Below are positions 10,801 to 22,088 of a stretch of 64,000 nt of DNA, piece by piece. The notes beneath the pieces are model-generated. The model was not told the DNA's origin and made no database searches. It saw only the letters and a list, made by a program, of their open reading frames with translations. Every line of letters starts with the position of its first letter. Within the stretch, counting starts at the first letter, position 1. The position numbers and the translations under genes are program-made. The stretch comes from Silurus meridionalis (taxonomy: Eukaryota; Chordata; Actinopteri; Siluriformes; Siluridae), in assembly GCF_014805685.1 (NCBI RefSeq), contig NC_060884.1, positions 10,819,356 through 10,883,355 on the forward strand. Direction: 5' to 3'.

Positions 10801-11030
10801 GCAGCACTTTATCAAAATTGATCAAGAGGTCTGAAAGAAAACAAGCAAACTCTTGAAGAAAATCAGCATAGGGTTCTGTACACGGTGACCAGAGCGAGTT
10901 TTCTATGCATGTCTAAAAGTACAATTTTAAGAACGAGCACTTCAAATGATTTAAAACTGAATCCTAGGCTCTGACTAACATTAAGAGAGGCACTATAAAT
11001 GGTTGCTACACCCCCCACGACCAGTCTGAC
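10801..11030 (-). repeat. Inverted duplicate of the L2-like endonuclease segment
   Basis: The reverse complement of this segment matches 10291-10537 along nearly its whole length, for example CTTTCAGACCTCTTGAT and the GTGTAGCAACCATTTATAGT end. There are scattered substitutions, so the two segments are homologous but not identical. The two lie head to head about 260 bp apart. Confidence 0.85.
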
Positions 11031-11970
11031 GTGGGTCATGCTTAAAAGCTGCTAGAGCTGAACACCTGAGCAAACTGAGATCTCAAAACTCTGGATTTCT
11101 AGTAGTTCCTAGAATAGCAAAGTCCACTAAAGGTGGTAGATCATTCTCACATTTAGCTCCTAAACTTTGGAACAGTCTTCCTGACAGTGTCCGTGGTTCA
11201 GACACACTCTCCCAGTTTAAGTGCAGATTAAAAATGTATCTTTTTAGCAAAGCCTACACATAACATACGTCTCACATCATAACCTTGTGCTCCAGAACAT
11301 CTGATCACATGCATATTATCAACTTGTGCTGTTAATATCATGAACAGCAGCTACGCTAATTTCTCTCCACTGCTTCTCTTTCTCTCCCCAGTCCAAGGCA
11401 TCCTAAGGTTTGGCCAGCTCCAGTCACGTCCCACCTCATGAAGATTTGGATTATGGACCTTTGAAGAAGTAGATGCCGAACTCGCAAATATCCCATACCA
11501 TCTAGGGACGTACAATCAAAATACACTACATGTATGGAGTTTTTACATTGGACCTCCTGAAGTGTTTAAAGGCTCTGGCATGGAGAAGCTGGTGCTGGAT
11601 CTGTGATGATCACAAATGTTGAGCTCAGTACCTCCTAGTTTTATAACAAAAGAAAGAACATTACTTATAATCTTATACTCCAGTACTCATGTTAGTTCTC
11701 GCTCTCCAGTGTTCTGTATTGTTGAAAGATTTATGATCAGACTCTTGATGTCACTCAAATGATGATGGGTTCCCCTTTTGAGTCTGGTTCCTCTCAATGT
11801 TTCTTCCTCATAACATCTAAGGGAGTTTTTCCTTGCCACAGTTGCCACGGCTTGCTCATCAGGGATAAATGCACACCATTCACCTTGACTGTTGATTTCT
11901 GTAAAGCTGCTTTGAGACAATGTTTGTTTTGAAAAGCGCTATAGAAATAAACTTGACTTGACTTGACTTA
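11031..11970 (+). mobile_element. L2-like LINE 3' end with 3' UTR
   Basis: A C-terminal ORF2 piece is followed by about 700 bp of 3' UTR. The UTR holds TTTCTTCCTCATAACATCTA and GCTGCTTTGAGACAATG, and it ends with AATAAACTTGACTTGACTTGAC. That tail is common in fish L2-like LINEs. A minus-strand tail of the same kind lies at 59180-59250. Confidence 0.75.
11095..11265 (+). pseudogene. L2-like LINE ORF2 C-terminus
   Basis: The translation contains SGFLVVPRIAKSTKGGRSFS, APKLWNSLPDSVRGSDTLSQ and FKCRLKMYLFSKAYT before a TAA stop. The AP.LWN.LP followed by F...LK..LF pattern marks the extreme C-terminus of L2-clade ORF2 proteins. This piece is open, but the RT that should precede it is missing. An inverted endonuclease segment lies there instead. 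Confidence 0.75.
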
Positions 11971-12009
11971 AATGGAGAGCTATCCAGGTTAATAAAGGTA
12001 TATCTTAAT

Positions 12010-12355
12010 GTAAGTAAATTATGGGGTGCCACAAAGTTCAGTGCTAGGACCCCTACTTTTCACAATATACATGCTTCCCTTGGGAAATATTATCAGAAGG
12101 CATGGGATTAGCTTCCACTGTTATGCTGATGATACCTGGCTATATATCTCAACAAAACCAGACAATACAGCTCAATTGGCTCAGATAAATGAGTGTGTTA
12201 AAGAATTAAAAGATCGGCTGACTCATAACTTTCTATTATTAAATTCTGATAAGACAGAGATTTTGCTCATCGGCTCAAAAACCAGTACACAGAAGCTCCA
12301 GCATTTTAACCTGCATTCAGATATGCTTAAGATATGTGAAGAGATCCTGTTTTAG
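12010..12355 (+). pseudogene. L2-like LINE reverse transcriptase fragment
   Basis: The open frame of 109 codons carries PQSSVLGPLLFTIYMLPLG, FHCYADDTWLYIS and LNSDKTEILLIG in the order of RT motifs 4 to 6 of L2-clade LINEs. The YADD catalytic box is intact. The usual glycine and valine before PQSSVLGP are encoded just upstream, and the initial ATG is only the first available codon. The fragment starts and ends abruptly, and it is followed without a gap by DIRS-like sequence. Confidence 0.8.
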
Positions 12356-12560
12356 GGCCCCATGCTGGGAGTTCCTGGTCGTCGCTTACGACAGATGTTT
12401 GCATCTCCAGAGACATTGCACTGTCCCCTCTGGTTCTCTAGGGCTGGATGCCTTGGTACAGGTGTGGCCAAGGTGGCGGTTGTATGCCTTTCCTCCATCA
12501 TGCTGACCCCAGGAGTTCTGGAGAGAGTTTGACAGGATGGAGTCCATCTCCTTCCAGTAA
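12356..12560 (+). mobile_element. DIRS scrap, RNase H to linker region
   Basis: The sequence matches 41368-41410 and 41710-41880 of the fuller DIRS copy. Shared pieces are GGGCCCCATGCTGGGAGTTC, CACTGTCCCCTCTGGTTCTC, GGGCTGGATGCCTTGGTACA and GAGTTCTGGAGAGAGTTTGA. About 300 bp present in the fuller copy are missing between the first and second pieces. Confidence 0.75.
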
Positions 12561-12612
12561 GAGACGCTTTGGGCTGCTGGGCTTTCTTGGTGATGAAGCT
12601 GGTGTTGAGTGA

Positions 12613-13323
12613 CTAGATGATGTTATCTGCCAAATGAACCCCCTTGGTGCTCTTGACGATCTCCACGGAGGGTCCATTGATGTTCAGTAGAGAATGGTCG
12701 CCACACCAGGCTTTTAACTGTTGCGCCTCCTGTCTGTATGCTGACTCATCGTTTTTGCTGATTAGACCCACTACAGTTGTGTCATCTGCGAACTTGATAA
12801 TGTAATTCAAGTTGTGCATTGCTACACAGCCGTAAGTCTGCAGAGTGAACAGCCGTGGACTGAGCACACAGCCCTGAGGTGCCCCAGTGACTAGTGTGGT
12901 GGCGCTGGAAATGCTGTTTCCAATCCGGACTGACTGAGGTCTCCCAGTCAGAAAGTCTAGGATCGAGTTACAGAGGGAGGTGTTCAGGCCCAGTAAGCTC
13001 AGCTTCTCAATCAGGTGCTGAGGGATGATTGTGTAGAATGCTGAACTTAAGTCTATGAACAGCATTCGTACATATGTGTCCTTGTTGTCTAGGTGGGTGA
13101 GGGCCAGATGAAGGGTCGTAGAGATGGCATCGTCTAAGGAGCAGTTTGGACGATACACGAACTGCATGGGGTCCAGTGAGGGTGGTAGCTGGGTCTTAAT
13201 TTGCCTCATGATGAGCCTCCCGAAGCACTTCATGCTCTTAAACAGGTTGTCTTCAGCAAACTGTTTGCAGGCTTCCTTGTGAGCCAGCTCCAGAAGAGGC
13301 TTCCTTCTGGGGTGACAGACCAC
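12613..13323 (-). pseudogene. Chimeric ORF: Tc1 transposase scrap fused to Rex1-like reverse transcriptase
   Basis: This 236-codon open frame is two unrelated repeats read through in one frame. Residues 1 to about 30 ([20 protein letters not shown]) match the Tc1-like transposase at about 7700-7800. From about residue 33 it is a Rex1/CR1-like [69 protein letters not shown]. The FADD box is intact, but the RT lacks its N- and C-terminal parts. The first ATG lies in the transposase part and is probably fortuitous. No promoter was seen. It is a LINE fragment that happens to stay open, not a gene. Confidence 0.8.
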
Positions 13324-13325
13324 AC

Positions 13326-13738
13326 ACTAAAAGAAAAAAATATATAGTAAAAGAGTAAATCTCGGTCTCGAGTCTACAATCCATAGGCAGGTGTCCAGGT
13401 GACATTTATTATGCACCACCTATCATTTTAAACCTATTTTCAGCCAGTAGCATTATGGAAACAAAATGATTGATAGTAAATGTAGCCAGGATTCTAACAA
13501 TATATGGGAGGATTTTATTTCCCACGTGGGTATAGTTTATGGGTATTACTTTTTACAAACTCTTACTGTTTGAAGCAGCACACGTGCATAGTGACACTAG
13601 AAAGTAAATGCAGGTCTCAGTTCGGCACAAACAGCTGTTTCTAGCTCGTGCTAACTGGGCTTTGTTTACAAAAATAGAAAACAAAGAAAATAATGGACAA
13701 TCAAAAAAGTTGTTTTATCTGAGATTTGCACAAAGCAG

Positions 13739-13740
<2 letters not shown>
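13326..13740. other. No recognised feature
   Basis: Moderately AT-rich DNA between the chimeric ORF and a microsatellite. No familiar element was recognised. Confidence 0.35.

Positions 13741-13798
<58 letters not shown>
13741..13798. repeat. (TG)n microsatellite
   Basis: About 28 TG units. The Cys-Val frame is an artefact of the repeat. Confidence 0.99.
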
Positions 13799-14036
13799 AT
13801 GTGCGTATTGTTGGGAATGGAATGGCCGGACATCAATATGAGTGGCCATGACTGTAAAACAATTGTCTAGCTACCTGGCCATCAATATGAATGGCAACAC
13901 AATATCAATAGCCAAACATATATAACAATAGCCTTTAATGGTCAGCTATTCATTTATGTGCAGACTGATTGAATAGAATATGAATGGACATCGGCGTTTA
14001 GCTGGTGGCTCTCAAACAGGGAAAGAGGGAGAAAAG

Positions 14037-14770
14037 GTCTCAGATAAATGTTTGTTGGAATCTCATTTGTCAGAAAATCTTCATTAAATTTTCAATTTAA
14101 ACTCATTAACATTTGCTTTCAACGCAGTACTTTTCTGGATTGCTCCAGGACTGATTTCATGTATTTATATATAAAATTTAAATAATGTTCATTGCAGGAA
14201 ATGTATATCCATGATATTTCATCATCTATACCTTAATGTCTTTTTGAGCAATATCAGCTTTGATGATTGACAGAAAAGCTCAAAGTGTCTTCTTTCCAAA
14301 GATATCTAAATTGTGTATGTGGCACATTTTTATTAGGAACTGTTAACATTTAAATGGAGGTAGGGCATTTCAGTCCTAAAATTTGGGCTGGGTGGGGCGG
14401 GGAGAGGCGAACCGGACAGTTTTAGATAGATGTTTATAAGAATCTAATTTTTCATGATATCTTCATTCAATTTAAAATATAAACTCATGAGACATGGCAC
14501 TTTTAATGCATTACTTTTCTGGATTGCTACATTACTCATTTCATGTATTTATATATGGAAAAAAAAACTCAGGAAAAATATTTTCCATCATCTATAACTT
14601 TCTATATCTTATTATCTTTTTAAACAATGTCAACTTTGAATAATGGGCACTAAAGCTATGAGATATTTAAATTCTATATGTAGCCCACATTTATCACGAA
14701 CTGTTAACATTTAAATTTAGGTAGGGCATTTTCAGCTGTAAATACCAAAATCTGTGGCGAAGGCTAACAG
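14037..14770. repeat. Diverged direct duplication, about 380-bp unit
   Basis: Positions 14037-14398 and 14418-14770 share an ordered series of short matches: ACTTTTCTGGATTGCT, TTTCATGTATTTATATAT, GAACTGTTAACATTTAAAT and GGTAGGGCATTT. This is an old tandem duplication with many substitutions. Donor segment B begins inside the second unit. Confidence 0.6.
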
Positions 14771-15163
14771 GTTAAACTTGAAAGGTATAAAAAAAAAAAG
14801 AAACTAGAGTTAGTACAATGTCACTGTGGCTACTTACATCCTCGCTATGTGCACTCAGTTTGTTTTTCGCATGCATGAAAACGTTTTATGTCCAGATTCA
14901 AGAATTTCTCTTAAAAGGACAAAATCTTGACAATTCCACATATCGAGGGAGTGAATGAATGAAGGATGGAAGGAATAAAGACATTTGGTAAAGTTTGCTG
15001 AAATAAGTAGAACATATCTTAGATCCAAACAGAAATTAGCAGAATGCACACACAGACTTTAATAATTGGACATTAATGTTAAAACGGGAAATAGAGCAGA
15101 TAATGTTTCTTATGTAGCATAGTTGTCCCTTAGTCATAGAGTCATAGAGTCCCTTACTTGTTT
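14574..15163. repeat. Segment B, single copy at the probable donor site
   Basis: This 590-bp segment recurs three times with more than 99 percent apparent identity at 20062-20647, 20738-21319 and 21410-21997. The sequence on either side differs at the two loci. It lies in continuity with the older duplication at 14037-14770, so this is probably the original location. Part of it (about 14806-15060) is also homologous to the interior of the hAT-like element at 15834-16808. The 64-codon minus-strand frame seen in every copy is only carried along by the repeat. Confidence 0.85.
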
Positions 15164-15833
15164 AGGTAATACTTGCTTACATTTTTTTGTAACTATGTAC
15201 ATTTGCTTTTGTCACGTGTCACTTGTGTATGTGTTTAATTCATGTCGTGTTTTTCATTCATGTCTTCACCCCTATCTTGTTATCAGTTCTTGTCTTCATG
15301 TGTTCTGTTCACAGCTTTTCTGTTTCATTTTATTTAGTTTATTTATAAATATCCCTGCATGTACGTCTTGTGATTTGCAAACTAACTTGTCCAGTTTAGC
15401 TAAATACTGAGCTGTTTTGTTTATTGTTCCTGTTTCATGGTTTCTTGATTTTCTGATGATGATTTTTGTTTATTGTTTCTTATTTTCATTTATTCCATAG
15501 AATTGTTTTTTGCTAATTACCCAACCATTGTATGTTTGACGCTTTTGAGTTTGCCTGCCAATCTGGATTCATATGCTTTATCAATAAAATCGTCTTTCCC
15601 TGCAGGTGCATCCACTAAAAACTGTCTATTAAAACAATAGCCAAGATCAGCATACATATACAAAATATTTTGACCTCCATAATCACTTTTGGATTCACTT
15701 GTATTTTTGCATTAATTACTCATAAAATGTTATTGATATCATGACTTGATCGTAATTAAATGTTATTATTATATTTGGGTCTTGTTGATTCAGATTGTTG
15801 CACTGATCCAGAGCTTCTGAGGTCACTTTGTAG
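15164..15833. other. No recognised feature
   Basis: T-rich DNA whose longest frame (15123-15410) has no domain signature. Confidence 0.35.
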
Positions 15834-16808
15834 TAGGGGTGTAACAGTACACGTATTCGTAATAAAACTTTTTTGCACACATGTACCGAATGCAGTCCTT
15901 TTTTACATGTGGAACATAGTTAAAATCTGAGTTCCATTAAGTTGTGGAAATTTACATTTTTGTTTCATCCTCACTCTTAAAGTGCAGGGTTTTTTTTTAT
16001 TATTATTAAATTTAAAAACATACACAACAATACTAGGGTTTTAATAAGAAACTATAGTTAGTGCAGTGTCACTGTGACTACTCACTCTATACCAACAAAG
16101 CAATTTGTAGTGTGCCAAAATATGATTTGTACTGTATTGTTTTGCGCATGTGCGAATTAGTAGGCACTTCCTGCACATCACTAACACTATGGATTCTTTA
16201 GCATCCAGCTTCAACTCATTTTCTTAAGAGGAGAAAATCCTGACAATTCCGCATATCGAGGGGGTGAATGAATGAAGGATCGAATGAATGAAGACATTTG
16301 TTAAAGTATGCTGAAATAAGTAGAACATATCTTTAGAACATTAAATATTAAATGTAAAACACACACGCACTCACACAGACACACATACTTATATACACAT
16401 CTCTATTACCAAAATGGGGTCTAACAAAATATTTTTATTACATTTGTCCATTTATTTAATTTAATTTAATCAATTTAATTTAATTTAATTTGATTACTTA
16501 ATTTGATCAATATCATAAAAAAGTGTTTTGCATTAATTTAGTTCTATTTCATTCTATTTTATTTTTCTATATTTTTATAAAATATAATTTTATATATTAT
16601 TTAACCAAGCAGACATTTAATTTAAAAAACATTTTTTAATGTAAACTGTTGACGTTTACAAATGTTAAAAGTTATAAACTGTGATAATAAAAATTGACAA
16701 GCAATTACATTTTTTGCATTTCTTTCCCAACTGTAAATAAATTGAACCCGTGATTTAAAATCTTAAGTATGTACCGTACCATGAATTTTGTATACAGTTA
16801 CACCACTA
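15834..16808. mobile_element. hAT-like non-autonomous transposon
   Basis: The ends are TAGGGGTGTAACAGTACAC on the left and GTATACAGTTACACCACTA on the right, forming imperfect terminal inverted repeats of hAT type. The flanks are an 8-bp target duplication with one mismatch: CTTTGTAG at 15826-15833 and CTGTGTAG at 16809-16816. No transposase is encoded. The interior at about 16030-16340 is homologous to segment B, sharing for example CATATCGAGGG, GTGAATGAATGAAGGAT and AAGTAGAACATATCTT. Confidence 0.85.
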
Positions 16809-16816
16809 CTGTGTAG

Positions 16817-18358
16817 CATGTCAACAAAAAATGCCAAGCTCCTCCAGAAATAATATTCTGCAGTACTTCTTGCTTACTTCAGCTAAATGTTACAGTGGTT
16901 GGAAGGTGGAGGAATTCAAAAGCTGAAAAAAATGGTGGCTGCAATGTCAGTCCTGGAGTAATTAAAATATAATTTTCTCCTCCCATCTCCTTATGTAGCT
17001 ATGATTACATATGGTCATGCCACTCTATCACTGCTTTCCTGTGAAATGCACACATAACCTGAACATTTTTCCAGCTGTACTGGTTTATCTAAAATTTATA
17101 TAAATAGGAGAAATATAACATATAACAGGACAACTTCAATGTACAAAAAGTTCTACCATCTATATAAAGTAAAATTTTGCACATTTTGGGTCACTGTAGG
17201 AAAGAATTTAAAATTACAGGCCAAAAAAATTAGAGTGAGTATTCCTACTGTTAAAAGACAAATAAGCTTGTTTATTATTATGAAATTATATCAAACAACA
17301 ATTTAGGAGGAAAACAGTAATTAAGATAAGGAGGGGTAAAACATGGTAAAACATTAAGTCAATATAACATTTGGGCTTATGCTAGTAAACGAACATATAA
17401 TGCATGATCAGAAATTTCTGTCTTTATATAAGGAATTATATAATACTTGAATTAATATTTTCACATCTGTATTTAGGTTCCCATCTTTGTGTTTTGTGGC
17501 TAATGTAATTACTTATGCTTTGTTTTATAGCAGCGCTTAACAAACAGTTAAGAACATAAGTGGTATAAAAGTACTGGCAACCGTTTTGCTTGTTCATATG
17601 ATTCTGTTGCAAGCATTTAACATGTTAGTGTAATTGGCCATTCACACCAAATAATTGTAAATGTACACAATCACTTATCTAGGTGTCAGATAACTAGCTC
17701 AGAATTATATTTTGTTCCAAACTGGCCCATCACAAAACCTTCCTTCACTGGATGGAAGCTGTGTGGTATCACAGAGGTAAAACAGGTATATGGAGTCCCA
17801 TTTTGAGGACAGAATATGTTAATGTAAGTTGTCTATGTAGACCTCATCTTATTCGTTTTGAGGTACACTACCATCTTATACTGGGCCACTTTGGATATAT
17901 TGAGTTGGTCAAATACATCAGTCACCAAGATGACAAACGAATGGATGGCACTCTTTACCTTTCACAGAAACTATTCAAGTAAGCAAAATGCATACTGCAA
18001 TGGCACAATGCTGCAGTAGATGCACTCTTAGGCAGCATATATGATCAAACCAGTGTCATCTACATTAAACCTGGTGTTCTAGAGCTATGAAATGTTTTGC
18101 TAAGCAGAAGTGGCACCCAGTGCTGTTGCAGCAGTTTAAACAAATGAGAAACACATAGTTACATTTATTTAGTAATTCATAAGATTACAATAAATCCAAT
18201 TCAAAATTATTACATTTCTAGACACATTTTATTAAGTACAAACTTGAAAGTGTCTGTGATATTGTATAATGAATTAAGAAATAAACCATTTTTAAGAAAT
18301 TACCCATTTATTTCTTAAATATACACATTTTTTAATACTATTTTATCATTATAGAATA
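16817..18358. other. No recognised feature
   Basis: AT-rich DNA. The frame at 17752-17982 (76 codons) has no recognisable domain, and I do not call it a gene. Confidence 0.4.
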
Positions 18359-18360
18359 TA

Positions 18361-19120
18361 CAGTGGAACCCGGTTATCTCGCCCTCGGTTACCTCGACAA
18401 CCCTATTAAGTCGACGTTTTTGAAGTGGAACCGCCAAATTCTCGCTTTTTCTACGCATTTTTTATCGGTTATGTCGACTTTTTTTATGTCGAGGAACCCT
18501 GATATCTCGAGCACAAGGGGGGAAAAATAAGACATTTTAACGTCAGTTATGTCGATCGGCACTGTGCAGCCGCAGAAGAACTCGCGAAAGTGGCGGAAAA
18601 ATCAAACCTTACAGATACTACAGGTGTTTGTATTGTTTACTGGTGAATCTCTGCTGTTAGTAAGTGCACATATGCATTTTTTTGTTAAATGTTATGCGAT
18701 GAACGGAGCGCGGCGCTCGGCTTCAACTCCTTACCGGCGGCGTCGCTCCTTACCGAGAGCCGTGCTCCTTACCGGCGGACGCGCGAGCAGGGTAAGGAGC
18801 ACGGCTCTCGGTAAGGAGTTGAAGCCGAGCTTCAGAGAAAGCGGCCGAGAAAGCACCTGCCACGCCCCTGGTAAATCTCTGATGTTAGTAGGTGCACTTA
18901 TGCCTTTTGTTGTTAACAAACGTATGTACATTTTTATAGCATGCCTTCATCAAACAACACGTGCATGCACATTCTCATTTATTAACGCACATCATGTACA
19001 TAAAGAAATTTCAAGCACGTTAATATACTGCCGCCATTTTGTTTTCGTTTATCTCGATCATCGGTTACCTTGATGCTTTTTGGCGACCCCCTAGGACATC
19101 GACATAACCGGGTTCCACTG
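18361..19120. mobile_element. pogo/Tigger-like non-autonomous element 1
   Basis: The 760-bp element is bounded by CAGTGGAACCCGGTTATCTC and the inverted end ATAACCGGGTTCCACTG. It is flanked by TA on both sides (18359-18360 and 19121-19122). The CAGTGGAACC terminus and TA target duplication are typical of pogo/Tigger elements. Extra copies of the terminal motif occur inside (GGTTATGTCGACTT and AGTTATGTCGATC). It encodes no transposase. Confidence 0.85.
18715..18830. repeat. Strong GC-rich hairpin inside pogo element 1
   Basis: A perfect 28-bp inverted repeat, 18746-18773 with 18791-18818, has a 17-nt loop. An overlapping 22-bp perfect inverted repeat, 18715-18736 with 18809-18830, uses the outer sequence. 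CCTTACCG recurs three times on the left side with roughly 20-nt spacing. The hairpin lies between two related AT-rich segments, at about 18640-18690 and 18869-18920. Confidence 0.9.
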
Positions 19121-19122
19121 TA

Positions 19123-19970
19123 TTTACTTATATCTTCTTTTATTTCATTTTCTAATTTTTTAATATTTTATATTTATAGTCCCTTTTTATCTAATGCACA
19201 CTGTCTGAGTGGTTTATCAGGTTTTCACCTCAAGTTGTATTCTGCATATAACTATGTTTGTGACAAAATAAAAATTTTCTTTTATCTTTCAATAGAATGA
19301 GAAAGTTTACTTCCTACCCATGTGTAGCGTGAATCTGAATATAAAAGCAGGTGGCAAACATTATTGTGGCATGTGTCATCACTAATCAATTACTTTGCTG
19401 CACAGCTGTATGTTGTCTTAAAAAAAGATCTGTCCATAAACAATACACACTGAATAATTTTATTTCAAATTATTACTGTACATTAACATCACATTTTCAA
19501 TGGCTTTTATGATTCCTATAAGAGTCCACTATAAAGATTACTGCATATTTTTTCAGCCACATCTTAACCCGATTTTTATTCTATTATGAATGTACCTGTA
19601 TTATTTTTTAGATAAGTAATAGCTTTAATTTTTGTTTAACATTTTCAGTAAAATCATCAAGTTTGTGGTTTTTATACGTGAACTTGTTTATAGTTTTTGA
19701 GGAGTGAGAATTGTGCTATTATACTGAAGGCCTATGTCCTCACCCTTAAAAGTACTTCTATGTAGGAAGCACCTGTGGTTCCTTGGAGTGTAAAACTTAT
19801 ATCCTTTTTGAAATACATCCAGGTCAAGGGCTACAATAATCTATGACCCATTTCCAGGTCTTGGGCTAAAAGAAGGAGTCAATAAGGCATTCAAGTTCTC
19901 TACTGAGAAGTCAGAATTTTTTCACTTGGGAATTTGGTGAACTGAAATCTGATTGTGAATATGGACTCCA
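19123..19970. other. No recognised feature
   Basis: AT-rich DNA leading up to the tandem array. No gene was recognised. Confidence 0.4.
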
Positions 19971-22088
19971 GAAATTGTTTTGACTAACAGCATTTAGTCA
20001 TGTTTCCTTTTTTAGCACTGCCTGCCTACATCTATTTCTGAAAATGATTGTGGTGTACCGGAAAAATATTTTCCATCATCTATAACTTTCTATATCTTAT
20101 TATCTTTTTAAACAATGTCAACTTTGAATAATGGGCACTAAAGCTATGAGATATTTAAATTCTATATGTAGCCCACATTTATCACGAACTGTTAACATTT
20201 AAATTTAGGTAGGGCATTTTCAGCTGTAAATACCAAAATCTGTGGCGAAGGCTAACAGGTTAAACTTGAAAGGTATAAAAAAAAAAGAAACTAGAGTTAG
20301 TGCAATGTCACTGTGGCTACTTACATCCTCGCTATGTGCACTCAGTTTGTTTTTCGCATGCATGAAAACGTTTTATGTCCAGATTCAAGAATTTCTCTTA
20401 AAAGGACAAAATCTTGACAATTCCACATATCGAGGGAGTGAATGAATGAAGGATGGAAGGAATAAAGACATTTGGTAAAGTTTGCTGAAATAAGTAGAAC
20501 ATATCTTAGATCCAAACAGAAATTAGCAGAATGCACACAGACTTTAATAATTGGACATTAATGTTAAAACGGAAATAGAGCAGATAATGTTTCTTATGTA
20601 GCATAGTTGTCCCTTAGTCATAGAGTCATAGAGTCCCTTACTTGTTTGAAATTGTTTTGACTAACAGCATTTAGTCATGTTTCCTTTTTAGCACTGCCTG
20701 CCTACATCTATTTCTGAAAATGATTGTGGTGTACCGGAAAAATATTTTCCATCATCTATAACTTTCTATATCTTATTATCTTTTAAACAATGTCAACTTT
20801 GAATAATGGGCACTAAAGCTATGAGATATTTAAATTCTATATGTAGCCCACATTTATCACGAACTGTTAACATTTAAATTTAGGTAGGGCATTTTCAGCT
20901 GTAAATACCAAAATCTGTGGCGAAGGCTAACAGGTTAAACTTGAAAGGTATAAAAAAAGAAACTAGAGTTAGTGCAATGTCACTGTGGCTACTTACATCC
21001 TCGCTATGTGCACTCAGTTTGTTTTTCGCATGCATGAAAACGTTTTATGTCCAGATTCAAGAATTTCTCTTAAAAGGACAAAATCTTGACAATTCCACAT
21101 ATCGAGGGAGTGAATGAATGAAGGATGGAAGGAATAAAGACATTTGGTAAAGTTTGCTGAAATAAGTAGAACATATCTTAGATCCAAACAGAAATTAGCA
21201 GAATGCACACAGACTTTAATAATTGGACATTAATGTTAAAACGGAAATAGAGCAGATAATGTTTCTTATGTAGCATAGTTGTCCCTTAGTCATAGAGTCA
21301 TAGAGTCCCTTACTTGTTTGAAATTGTTTTGACTAACAGCATTTAGTCATGTTTCCTTTTTAGCACTGCCTGCCTACATCTATTTCTGAAAATGATTGTG
21401 GTGTACCGGAAAAATATTTTCCATCATCTATAACTTTCTATATCTTATTATCTTTTAAACAATGTCAACTTTGAATAATGGGCACTAAAGCTATGAGATA
21501 TTTAAATTCTATATGTAGCCCACATTTATCACGAACTGTTAACATTTAAATTTAGGTAGGGCATTTTCAGCTGTAAATACCAAAATCTGTGGCGAAGGCT
21601 AACAGGTTAAACTTGAAAGGTATAAAAAAAAAAGAAACTAGAGTTAGTGCAATGTCACTGTGGCTACTTACATCCTCGCTATGTGCACTCAGTTTGTTTT
21701 TCGCATGCATGAAAACGTTTTATGTCCAGATTCAAGAATTTCTCTTAAAAGGACAAAATCTTGACAATTCCACATATCGAGGGAGTGAATGAATGAAGGA
21801 TGGAAGGAATAAAGACATTTGGTAAAGTTTGCTGAAATAAGTAGAACATATCTTAGATCCAAACAGAAATTAGCAGAATGCACACACAGACTTTAATAAT
21901 TGGACATTAATGTTAAAACGGGAAATAGAGCAGATAATGTTTCTTATGTAGCATAGTTGTCCCTTAGTCATAGAGTCATAGAGTCCCTTACTTGTTTGAA
22001 ATTGTTTTGACTAACAGCATTTAGTCATGTTTCCTTTTTTAGCACTGCCTGCCTACATCTATTTCTGAAAATGATTGTGGTGTACCGG
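19971..22088. repeat. Tandem array A-B-A-B-A-B-A, unit about 672-678 bp
   Basis: Flank segment A (about 90 bp: 19971-20061, 20648-20737, 21320-21409, 21998-22088) alternates with three copies of segment B (20062-20647, 20738-21319, 21410-21997). The outer junctions are local DNA. B also exists alone at 14574-15163. The copies differ almost only in the length of short runs. Every array copy has AGTTAGTGCAATG where the single copy has AGTTAGTACAATG. Confidence 0.95.

Noticed and set aside
20342..20536. 64-codon minus-strand frame repeated in four places as a gene family
   Set aside because: It is carried passively inside segment B; no codon-level conservation can be judged because all copies are nearly identical at DNA level, and no domain is visible.
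19971..22088. CRISPR-like array
   Set aside because: Units are about 670 bp with identical rather than unique spacers, in a vertebrate context.
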